Assembly (NCBI RefSeq): GCF_022179645.1
Contig: NZ_BPRA01000019.1
Span: forward strand, 1-60,321
Reading direction: 5' to 3'
DNA: 60,321 bases
Source: Methylobacterium thuringiense
GTDB taxonomy: Bacteria; Pseudomonadota; Alphaproteobacteria; Rhizobiales; Beijerinckiaceae
Below, one piece after another: positions 53,536 through 60,321 of the stretch. The stretch's first letter is position 1; the number at the start of each line of letters is the position of its first letter. The translations under genes and the position numbers were made by a program. The notes under the pieces were generated by a model. It was not told where the DNA came from, ran no database searches, and worked only from the letters and a program-made list of their open reading frames with translations.

Positions 53536-54425
53536 GCCCGGATCTCGCCTTTCTCGTCGAGGTGCTCGTCGGCGGCCTGCTCTCGGGGGTGATGTACGCC
53601 CTCGTCGCGATCGGCTTCGTGCTGATCTACAAGACCTCCGGCGTTCTCAACTTCGCCCAAGGGGCGATGCTGCTCTTCGCAGCGCTGACCTTCGTCAGCC
53701 TGACCGAACGGGGCGTGCCCTTCGCCGGCGCCTTCGTGGCGACCCTCGGCGTGATGGTGCTGCTCGGGCTCACCATCGAGCGGGCGGTGCTGCGCCCGCT
53801 GGTCAACCAGCCGCCGATCACCCTGTTCATGGCGACGCTGGGTGTCGCCTACGTCATCGAGGGCGCGGCCCAACTCGCCTGGGGCACGCAGGTGCACGGG
53901 CTCGATCTCGGCATCGACGACACGCCGATCGACATCGCCGGGGTGTTCGTCAGCCGTTTCGACCTGTTCGCGGCGGCCGTCGCCGGCCTGATGGTGGCGG
54001 TGCTCAGTCTGTTCTTCCGCTACACCCGCACCGGCCTCGCCTTCCGCGCGGTGGCCGACGATCCGCTGGCCGCGCTCAACACGGGCCTACGCCTGCCCCG
54101 GATCTGGGCCGCGGTCTGGATCGCCTCGGGCATCGTCGCCCTGGTCGCCGGGCTGCTCTGGGGCGCGCGCCTCGGTGTGCAGTTCTCGCTGTCTTTGGTG
54201 GTGCTGAAGGCGCTGCCGGTGCTCGTGCTCGGCGGCTTCGATTCGATCCTCGGCGCCATCGTCGCCGGGCTGATCGTCGGCGCGGTCGAAAAGCTATCCG
54301 AGGTCTATCTCGGGCCGTTCATCGGCGGCGGTATCGAGGGCTGGATCGCCTATGTCGCGGCGCTGGGCTTTCTGCTCGTGAGGCCGTCCGGGCTGTTCGG
54401 CGTGCGCAGCGTCGAGCGGGTCTGA
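53532..54425 (+). CDS. livH: Branched-chain-type ABC transporter permease (LivH-like)
   Basis: A 297-residue permease with about eight membrane spans. LivH segments: LLSGVMYALVAIGFVLIYKTSGVLNFAQGAML (in part), ERAVLRPLVNQPPITLFMATLGVAY and GGFDSILGAIVAGLIVGAVEKL. GTG start overlapping livG indicates coupling. It forms the channel with LivM; livM starts five bases after its stop. Confidence 0.92.
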   Translation: MSPDLAFLVEVLVGGLLSGVMYALVAIGFVLIYKTSGVLNFAQGAMLLFAALTFVSLTERGVPFAGAFVATLGVMVLLGLTIERAVLRPLVNQPPITLFMATLGVAYVIEGAAQLAWGTQVHGLDLGIDDTPIDIAGVFVSRFDLFAAAVAGLMVAVLSLFFRYTRTGLAFRAVADDPLAALNTGLRLPRIWAAVWIASGIVALVAGLLWGARLGVQFSLSLVVLKALPVLVLGGFDSILGAIVAGLIVGAVEKLSEVYLGPFIGGGIEGWIAYVAALGFLLVRPSGLFGVRSVERV

Positions 54426-54430
54426 GCGCC

Positions 54431-55468
54431 ATGGCCGCGACCTCCGCCCCCCTCGCCAAAACCGTTTTGCGGCCTTCCGCGAACGCCGTCGGCATCGCGC
54501 TCCTGCTCGTCCTCGCCTACGGCATCGTGCCCCTCGTCGGCACCAGCTACCTCTACGAGGCGATCCTCACGCCGTTCCTGGCGCTGTCGCTCGCGGCCCT
54601 CGGGCTCAACCTGCTCACCGGCTATGCCGGCCAACTCTCCCTCGGATCCTCCGCCTTCATGGCTCTGGGGGCTTACGCCGCCTTCAACCTGTCGCTGCGG
54701 CTGCCCTTCCTGCCGCTGCCGGTGACGATCGTGCTGGCCGGCCTCGTCGCGGCCACTGCCGGGCTGGCAGCCGGATTGCCGGCCCTGCGGCTGCGCGGCT
54801 TCTACCTTGCGGTCTCGACGCTGGCGGTGCAGTTCTTCGTCGGCTGGGTGCTGAACCGCTTCGCCTGGATCTCCAACGACAGCCCGTCCGGCGTGATCTC
54901 CGCGCCGCCCCTCGTCATCGCCGGCCTCTCCTTCGAGGATGCCCGCGGACGCTACCTGTTCTCGCTCACCGTGGTCGCGCTGCTGACGTTCCTGGCCTGG
55001 CGCCTCGTCACCTCGCCCACCGGCCGCAGCTTCGTCGCCGTGCGCGACAACGAGACCGCCGCCCGCGTCATCGGCGTGAAGGTGGCGCGCACGAAGCTCC
55101 TGGCCTTCGCGCTGTCCTCCTTCGTGGTCGGCGTCGCAGGCGTGCTCTGGGCCTTCGCCTACCTGCGCACGGTGGAGCCGGCGGGGTTCAACCTCGATCG
55201 CTCCTTCCAGATCCTGTTCATCGTCATCATCGGCGGCCTCGGTACCCTGCGGGGCGCCTTCCTCGGCGCGGGGCTGATCGTCGTCCTGCCGCTGCTGCTG
55301 TCGCGGTTCGGCGCGGCTGTCCTCGGCGACGGCTTCGATTCCGGCACGCTGGAGATGTGTCAGCGCATCGCGCTCGGCACCCTGATCGTCGCCTTCCTGA
55401 TCCGCGAGCCCGCCGGCCTAGCCGCGCTCCTCGACCGCGCCGTGCGCTGCCTGCGCCGCGCCGACTGA
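54431..55468 (+). CDS. livM: Branched-chain-type ABC transporter permease (LivM-like)
   Basis: A 345-residue permease with about ten spans. LivM-type features are LGLNLLTGYAGQLSLGSSAFMALGAYAA, LPALRLRGFYLAVSTLA, the EAA-like loop FVAVRDNETAARVIGVKVARTKLLAFALS and IGGLGTLRGAFLGA. The frame extends further upstream through livH as a shadow; ATG 54431 is the conserved start. The substrate-binding protein follows after 40 bases. Confidence 0.92.
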   Translation: MAATSAPLAKTVLRPSANAVGIALLLVLAYGIVPLVGTSYLYEAILTPFLALSLAALGLNLLTGYAGQLSLGSSAFMALGAYAAFNLSLRLPFLPLPVTIVLAGLVAATAGLAAGLPALRLRGFYLAVSTLAVQFFVGWVLNRFAWISNDSPSGVISAPPLVIAGLSFEDARGRYLFSLTVVALLTFLAWRLVTSPTGRSFVAVRDNETAARVIGVKVARTKLLAFALSSFVVGVAGVLWAFAYLRTVEPAGFNLDRSFQILFIVIIGGLGTLRGAFLGAGLIVVLPLLLSRFGAAVLGDGFDSGTLEMCQRIALGTLIVAFLIREPAGLAALLDRAVRCLRRAD

Positions 55469-55508
55469 CCGTTTCGTATTTCCCGAACGACGAACCGAAG
55501 GACACCCC

Positions 55509-56861
55509 ATGCCCACGCTCAAGATCCGCCTGCGCTCCGCGCTCGTCGCAGGCACGGCGCTCCTCGCCCTCACTGGCGCGGCGAATGCCGACGAGCAGCA
55601 CTTCCCGCTGCAGAGCTATCGCGTCGGGCCCTACGCGGCCGGCGGCACCGGCTTCTTCGGCGGCTTCATCGACTACCTGAACCTGATCAACACCCGCGAC
55701 GGCGGCGTGAACGGCGTGAAGCTCACCTGGAGCGAGGGCGAGACCCAGTACGAGGTCGAGCGCGGCGTCGAGGTCTACGAGCGGCTGAAGTCCCGGCCCG
55801 GGATCGCAGCCTGGAATCCGCTCTCGGTGGGCATCGCCTACGCGATGATCGACCGGATCACCAAGGACAAGGTCCCGCTGATCACGATCAACCACGGCCG
55901 CACCGATTCCACCGACGGCCGGGTCTTTCCCTACGTCTTCCCGCTGCTGCTCAACCCCTACAGCGAGACGTCCGGGATCGTCGAATACTTGGCCTCCCGC
56001 GAAGGCGGCCTCGAAAAACTCAAGGGCAAGACCATCGCGGTACTTTTTCACGGCTCGCCCTACGGCAAGGAGACGATCCCGATCTACGAGCTGCTCGCCA
56101 AGAAGTACGGCTTCAAGGTCGAGCAGATCGAGGTGCCGCATCCCGGCAACGAGCAGCAATCGCAGTGGCTCACCATCCGCCGCCTGAAGCCCGACTACGT
56201 CGTGCTGCGCGGCTGGGGCGTGATGAACCCGGTGGCGCTGAAGACCGCGCAAAAAACGGGGTTTCCGGCCAACCGCATCGTCGGCAACGTCTGGTCGAAT
56301 TCCGAGGAGGACGTGATTCCGGCGGGCGAGGCCGCCAAAGGCTACGTCGCGATCACGACCCAGGCCTCCGGCGCCGAGTATCCGGTGCTGCAGGAGGTGA
56401 CGAAGACCGTCTACGGTGCCGGCACCGGTAACCTCGCCGACCGGAAACGCATCGGCAGCGTCTATCACAACCTCGGCATCGTGAACGGCATTCTCAACGT
56501 CGAGGCGGTGCGGGCGGCGCAGGAGAAATTCGGCAAGCGCACGCTCACCGGCGACGAGGTGCGCTGGGGCTTCGAGCATCTGCGCCTCGACGAGGCCCGC
56601 GTCGCCGCGCTCGGCGCCAAGGGGCTGTTCCACTCGATCAACGTCACCTGCGCCAACCACGAGGGCGAGGGCCGCGTCACTTTCCAGCAATGGGACGGGG
56701 CGAAGTGGAGCGTCGTCTCCGACTGGATCGCGCCCGACTGGGCGACCCTGCGCCCGATCATCGAGGCGTCCTCGGCGACCTACGCCAAGGAGCACGGCCT
56801 CACCCCGCGCGACTGCGCCAAGGAGGAGGCTGCGAGCCAGGCTCCGGCCGTCGGCCAGTGA
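55509..56861 (+). CDS. Periplasmic substrate-binding protein of Liv-type transporter
   Basis: A 450-residue type I periplasmic binding protein of the leucine-binding fold, longer than the usual 370-400. Signal peptide about 1-27 (LVAGTALLALTGAANA, cleaved before DEQ). The mature protein has FIDYLNLINTRDGGVNGVKLTWSEGETQYEVERGVEVYERL and KTIAVLFHGSPYGKE. Liv-type systems carry amino acids, amides, urea or aromatic acids; the specificity here is unknown. Its stop overlaps livF's GTG. ATG preceded by AAGGA. Confidence 0.9.
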   Translation: MPTLKIRLRSALVAGTALLALTGAANADEQHFPLQSYRVGPYAAGGTGFFGGFIDYLNLINTRDGGVNGVKLTWSEGETQYEVERGVEVYERLKSRPGIAAWNPLSVGIAYAMIDRITKDKVPLITINHGRTDSTDGRVFPYVFPLLLNPYSETSGIVEYLASREGGLEKLKGKTIAVLFHGSPYGKETIPIYELLAKKYGFKVEQIEVPHPGNEQQSQWLTIRRLKPDYVVLRGWGVMNPVALKTAQKTGFPANRIVGNVWSNSEEDVIPAGEAAKGYVAITTQASGAEYPVLQEVTKTVYGAGTGNLADRKRIGSVYHNLGIVNGILNVEAVRAAQEKFGKRTLTGDEVRWGFEHLRLDEARVAALGAKGLFHSINVTCANHEGEGRVTFQQWDGAKWSVVSDWIAPDWATLRPIIEASSATYAKEHGLTPRDCAKEEAASQAPAVGQ

Positions 56862-57628
56862 CCGCGACACCGCTTCTGCGCGTCGAGGGGCTCGAGGCGC
56901 GCTACGGCGGTGCCGTGCGCGCGCTCGTGGGCGTCGACCTGACGGTCGGCGCGGGGGAGATCGTGGCGCTCGTCGGCTCCAACGGTGCCGGCAAGACCAC
57001 GGTGCTCAAAGCCGTCTCGAACCTCCTGCCCGCCGAGCGTGGGCAGGTCACCGCCGGGCGCATCGTCTACGACGGCCTCGATGTCGCCCGCACGCCCACC
57101 GACGCCCTGGTGCGGGCTGGGCTCGTCGGCGTGCTGGAGGGGCGGCACTGTTTCCGCGCGCTGAGCGTCGAGGAAAACCTCGTCACCGGCGGCCTCGGGC
57201 GAGGCTCGGGCCGTGCCGCGATCCGCGCCGACCTGGACCGGATCTTTTCGGTCTTTCCGCGCCTCGTCGAGAAGCGGCGGGCGCTGGCCGGGCTGATCTC
57301 GGGAGGCGAGCAACAGATGGTCGCCATCGGCCGCGCGCTGATGGGCCGCCCGCGTCTGCTCGTCCTCGACGAGCCCTCGATGGGGCTCGCCCCGAAGATC
57401 GTGGCCGAGATCTTTTCGACCCTCGCCCGGCTCAACCGCGACGAGCGCCTGACCCTGTTGCTCGCCGAGCAGAACGTCACCGTGGCGCTACGCCATGCCG
57501 ACCGCGCCGTGGTGCTGGAGAACGGCCGCAGCGTGCTGGAGGGGACGGCGGCGGAGCTGCGCGCGCGGGACGACGTCAGGGCGTTCTATCTCGGCCTCGG
57601 GGCGGCGCCCGCCCTCACGGCGGCGTGA
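56858..57628 (+). CDS. livF: Branched-chain-type ABC transporter ATP-binding protein (LivF-like)
   Basis: A 256-residue ATPase, second nucleotide-binding subunit. Walker A GSNGAGKTT, LivF-type signature ISGGEQQMVAIGRAL, Walker B LLVLDEPSMGLAP and H/Q-loop LLLAEQNVTVAL are present. The GTG start overlaps the binding-protein stop (GTGA at 56858-56861); the frame is open upstream but not conserved. Last gene of the five-gene unit livG-H-M-(binding protein)-F. Confidence 0.92.
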   Translation: MTATPLLRVEGLEARYGGAVRALVGVDLTVGAGEIVALVGSNGAGKTTVLKAVSNLLPAERGQVTAGRIVYDGLDVARTPTDALVRAGLVGVLEGRHCFRALSVEENLVTGGLGRGSGRAAIRADLDRIFSVFPRLVEKRRALAGLISGGEQQMVAIGRALMGRPRLLVLDEPSMGLAPKIVAEIFSTLARLNRDERLTLLLAEQNVTVALRHADRAVVLENGRSVLEGTAAELRARDDVRAFYLGLGAAPALTAA

Positions 57629-57990
57629 CCGCCCCGGACGGCGCTCTTCTCCGGCCGGTAGACCTTGCGAAAGCATCTTCCGGATTCCGCGGCAAATACA
57701 GGATTGCAATTCATTGACGCGGTTCGACTTTGATCGAATAAATACAAGACGGCCGAGCTGATCTGTTCACGCAGAGAGGCGGACATCGCGTTTAGATCTC
57801 AGAATTGTACACGCCCCAGACTTGATTGCCTGGCGTGTCGCAACCTGCGCGCCCGATGATGTTCTCGAAATTCCACGACCATGCGCCCGCGCCGGTCGAA
57901 CGCCGCCGCATGCCCGAACGACCAGCCGAGACGAGACCAGACGTCATGATCGACCCCGCGACCCCGACCGAAGCTTCGACAGGGACGAGC
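57629..57990. promoter_or_regulatory. Leader region of OprB-like porin gene
   Basis: About 360 bases between livF and the porin. A possible promoter is TTGACG (57714-57719) with AATAAA (57737-57742) at spacing 17, or TAAATA at 19, in an AT-rich patch. The leader from there to the ATG at 57991 is long. No gene recognised. Confidence 0.4.
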
Positions 57991-59430
57991 ATGCGCCGCC
58001 TGCTGGCCGCGCTGATGGGCAGCTGCCTCGCCTGCACGCTGCCGCCGGCGATCGACGCCGCCCAGGCTCAGGCGCCGAGCGCCGTCGAGACCTTCACCGG
58101 AGAGGCCGGCCCGCGCACCGATGCGGGGGCGATCGGCGTCGCGCCGGACGGCACGGCGAAGTGGCACGGGCCGCTTGCCCCCTACGCGGCGTCTCTCGCG
58201 ACGGCGGGCCTGAGCTTCGACGTCAACGTCTACGAGTACTTCTTCTCGAACCCGAGCGCCGGCCTGCGGCCTGGGCAGCTCTCGAACTCGACCTACAACG
58301 TGCTCAGCCTCGATGCCGACCTGAACACCATCGCCGGCATCAAGGGCGGCTACTTCCACTTCGCGCAGACCTTCTTCAGCCTGCGCTGGAACAACCGCAA
58401 TATGGACGGCGACGTGGGCGATACCACGGTGGGCTACCAGCCGACCTTCAACCGCGACTTCGCCCGGCTCTCGATCCTGACCTACGAGCAGCGCCTGCTC
58501 GACGACCGGCTCGCCATCGAGGTCGGGCGCACCCATCCGAACCGCTACTATGCCCTGCCGCCCTGCCAATCGAGCGTCAGCTGCTTCCAGGACATCCTGC
58601 AGATCAATGCCGGCGTGACCTCGCCGCTCTACGGCGTCTGGGGGGCCAACGCCGCCTACAAGATCTCGCCCGAGGACTACATCCAGGCTGGCGCCTTCGC
58701 GGTGACGGGGCGCGCCAACTTCTCCTCCGGCTACGATTTCGGCCACGAGCCGCTGAACGGCGCCCTGGTGCTCGCCGAGATCGGCCGCTCCACCACCTTC
58801 GCAAGCCAAGCCTATCCCGGCCGCGTCGCGCTGACAGGCTTCTACAACACGGCCGACCACGAGGATAACTTCAAGACGGTCTTCGGCCGCTCGAAGGCCC
58901 TCAATCCGGCGGATCCTGTGCTGCAGCGTTCGGGGACCTCGGGCGTGATCCTCACCGCCTCCCAGGTGGTCTGGAGGGCCGACGACGGGGCCGACGCGGC
59001 CAACCTGAACCCCACCTCGATCCAGGCCTATACCAGCCTGGCCTACGCCCCGGACCCGACCATCCCGATCCGCTGGAACGCCTTCGCCGGCCTCACCCTG
59101 CAATCGCCTGACCAGTCCCGGCCCCTCGATCGCTACGGCGTCAAGGTCAACTGGCAGCGCATCGCGGCCGATTACGCGCAGTTCCTCGGCGACGCCAACC
59201 TCGTCTCCGGCGGTCCGGGCGGCGCCTATTCCCGCGACAAGCTGGTCTTCGAGGCGAACGCGCATCTGGCGCTCGGCAAGGGCATCTTCTTCGAACCGGT
59301 GGTTCAGTACCTCGTGAACGGCAATTCGTTCTGGAACCCCTACACGCCCAACCGCTCGAAGGACGGCTTTTACGTCGGCGCCACGCTGATCGTGCCGCTG
59401 GGCTCGATCCTCGGACTCGCGCCGGGTTAG
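57991..59430 (+). CDS. OprB-like outer-membrane porin
   Basis: A 479-residue beta-barrel porin, probably of the carbohydrate-selective OprB class, letting small solutes cross the outer membrane. The signal peptide is about 1-27 (LLAALMGSCLACTLPPAIDAAQAQ). The mature part has alternating aromatic strands, e.g. FDVNVYEYFFSNPSAGLRPGQLSN, INAGVTSPLYGVWGANAAYKISPEDYIQAGAF (in part) and the C-terminal FFEPVVQYLVNGNSF. An earlier in-frame start is possible (from 57826), but the ATG at 57991 has AGGGACG upstream and gives a clean signal sequence. It follows the Liv-type operon and may supply its substrate. Confidence 0.8.
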   Translation: MRRLLAALMGSCLACTLPPAIDAAQAQAPSAVETFTGEAGPRTDAGAIGVAPDGTAKWHGPLAPYAASLATAGLSFDVNVYEYFFSNPSAGLRPGQLSNSTYNVLSLDADLNTIAGIKGGYFHFAQTFFSLRWNNRNMDGDVGDTTVGYQPTFNRDFARLSILTYEQRLLDDRLAIEVGRTHPNRYYALPPCQSSVSCFQDILQINAGVTSPLYGVWGANAAYKISPEDYIQAGAFAVTGRANFSSGYDFGHEPLNGALVLAEIGRSTTFASQAYPGRVALTGFYNTADHEDNFKTVFGRSKALNPADPVLQRSGTSGVILTASQVVWRADDGADAANLNPTSIQAYTSLAYAPDPTIPIRWNAFAGLTLQSPDQSRPLDRYGVKVNWQRIAADYAQFLGDANLVSGGPGGAYSRDKLVFEANAHLALGKGIFFEPVVQYLVNGNSFWNPYTPNRSKDGFYVGATLIVPLGSILGLAPG

Positions 59431-60321
59431 AGTCGGCCCCGATCCCGCTCGAAACGCGCTCGAACACGGCGGCCGACACCGAGCCGCTTCGGTCGGAGAT
59501 CGGGGGGATGCCGTCGGCGAACGCATGGGGGGCATTCATCGGTCGCCGTCCGCTGCCGAATGGCCACCCGCGCAGTCCTGCGCCGAGGGGCGATCTCCGG
59601 CGGAGGTCGGACGAAGCGGTGCAGCGTTCCGATTGACAGGCCGATCGACGCTTTCTATAGGGCTCCTCCCGGTGCGGCGCCTCGTAAGGCTGGCTGCACC
59701 GACGGACTTCTCGATCAGATCTGAAAGCAGAACTTGGAGCGATCCGGGCGATGCTTTCTGTTTTGTTGGTTGTGGAGTGCGTGCTCTGGATGCGGATCTT
59801 CGGTCCGTTTCTTCCGAGAGATTATCGGAGAGCTTGCCCCGGCTTACGCCGGGCGGCGATCCGTCGATCTTTTGGGGCAGAGATGTCGGTTCCGAAAATG
59901 CGGTTCGCCGGATTTTCGAGTTGACAGGGTTTTCGAGGCGCTCTAAACGGCGCCTCCACTTCGAGATTGGCGGCCGACAGGCTCTTGTTTCGAAGATCTA
60001 CCAGTAAGGATTGTGGCTTTATCTGGGAAACCGAGACGTTACGATCTTCCGGTCTTCTGAAAACTTCGGTCCGCTGAATTTTCGAGTTGACAGGGGCTTC
60101 GAGGATCTTTAGACGGCTCCTCAGCTTCGAGACTGGCAGCCAACATGGCTTCGGTTTCGAGGGTCTACTGGAAGGGATCTAGGCTCTATCTCGGGAAACC
60201 GGATTGGTCTGGATCTTTAGTTGAGACGGAGAATTCTGACTTCGAATTTTCCTACTTGACACGATTTTGGCGGCGCATTAATCAGCGCCTCCGCTTTGGG
60301 TCTGGCTGGTTGATCTGGTTT
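59431..60321 (+). promoter_or_regulatory. Tandem promoter array, probable upstream region of an rRNA operon
   Basis: No gene in this stretch. Four TTGACA-N17-TAnnnn promoters align: 59633-59638/59656-59661 (TATAGG), 59921-59926/59944-59949 (TAAACG), 60087-60092/60110-60115 (TAGACG) and 60256-60261/60279-60284 (TAATCA). In each, the -10 is followed by a GCxCCTCC-like box. The last three sit in imperfect tandem repeats of 166-169 bp, with the shared lead-in ATTTTCGAG in two. Multiple tandem promoters upstream of 16S rRNA are typical of fast-growth control. The structural RNA genes lie beyond the window. Confidence 0.8.
59890..60321 (+). repeat. Imperfect tandem repeats of about 168 bp
   Basis: Units starting near 59890 and 60058 match over most of their length (GAAAA...TTTTCGAGTTGACAGG, then CTTCGAGAxTGGCxGCC, then TTTCGAxGxTCTAC and TATCTxGGAAACCG). 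A third begins near 60225 and is cut by the window edge. Periods between -35 boxes are 166 and 169. Confidence 0.75.

Noticed and set aside
59525-60007. Open frame of about 160 codons in the right-edge region
   Set aside because: It runs through the tandem promoter repeats, has no recognisable domain or RBS, and part of its sequence is duplicated non-coding DNA.
59890-60321. Tandem repeats considered as a CRISPR array
   Set aside because: Units are about 168 bp and imperfect, with a promoter in each; there are no short identical repeats, spacers or cas genes.

Overview
The window reads as a chromosomal segment of a high-GC alphaproteobacterium of the Methylobacterium/Methylorubrum type (Hyphomicrobiales). 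This is inferred from gene content, not from a database search. Key evidence is a complete acpXL-type cluster for the very-long-chain fatty acid of lipid A, an FdhF/YdeP-family formate dehydrogenase resembling Fdh4A of methylotrophs, several HWE-family kinases, a class II DAHP synthase, and short dispersed palindromic repeats. No phage, plasmid or insertion-sequence gene is evident. The window looks like a mostly housekeeping and signalling chromosome with a few accessory patches.

Layout. 1-5 kb: flagellar stator gene motB, a repeat-containing gap, a DUF3311 + sodium:solute symporter pair, two tiny membrane proteins and xerC. 5-11 kb: a signalling island in which two paralogous membrane histidine kinases are divergently transcribed. 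One overlaps a receiver-GGDEF-EAL gene and the other precedes a single-domain receiver. 10.6-14 kb: an HTH protein, a Kdo hydroxylase, a higBA-like toxin-antitoxin locus whose toxin is frameshifted and whose promoter carries two matching palindromes, and an AI-2E family permease. 14.2-21.2 kb: acpXL, fabZ-like, fabF2XL (lacking the catalytic Cys), fabF1XL, fabG, two small envelope genes, a zinc-type dehydrogenase and lpxXL. Together these build and attach the C26-C30 acyl chain of lipid A. 21-31 kb: scattered metabolism (M29 aminopeptidase, FAD-linked D-2-hydroxyacid dehydrogenase, FAH-family hydrolase, Nudix), fdh4A with a stand-alone sigma-70 region 1.1-like protein, and DAHP synthase.

31-49 kb: a PAS-GGDEF-EAL protein, an M48 protease with a DUF898 membrane protein, ybdD-cstA (peptide/pyruvate uptake), a lemA/TPM/TPM cluster, a SelW-like CxxC protein, two HWE kinases flanking an aldo/keto reductase, and a Crp-family regulator. 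49-59.4 kb: an acyl-CoA synthetase, a core-type glycosyltransferase, tRNA-Ser(GCU), a five-gene Liv-type ABC transporter and an OprB-like porin. The last ~0.9 kb has no gene. It carries four aligned TTGACA-N17-TAnnnn promoters, three of them in ~168-bp tandem repeats, as expected just upstream of an rRNA operon beyond the window edge.

The strongest items for follow-up are the tandem promoter array at the right edge, the KS/chain-length-factor-like FabF pair, the shared YGGATSP membrane sensor of the divergent kinases, the free-standing sigma 1.1 domain beside fdh4A, the frameshifted higB with duplicated operator, and the tRNA-Ser promoter embedded in the 3' end of the upstream coding sequence.
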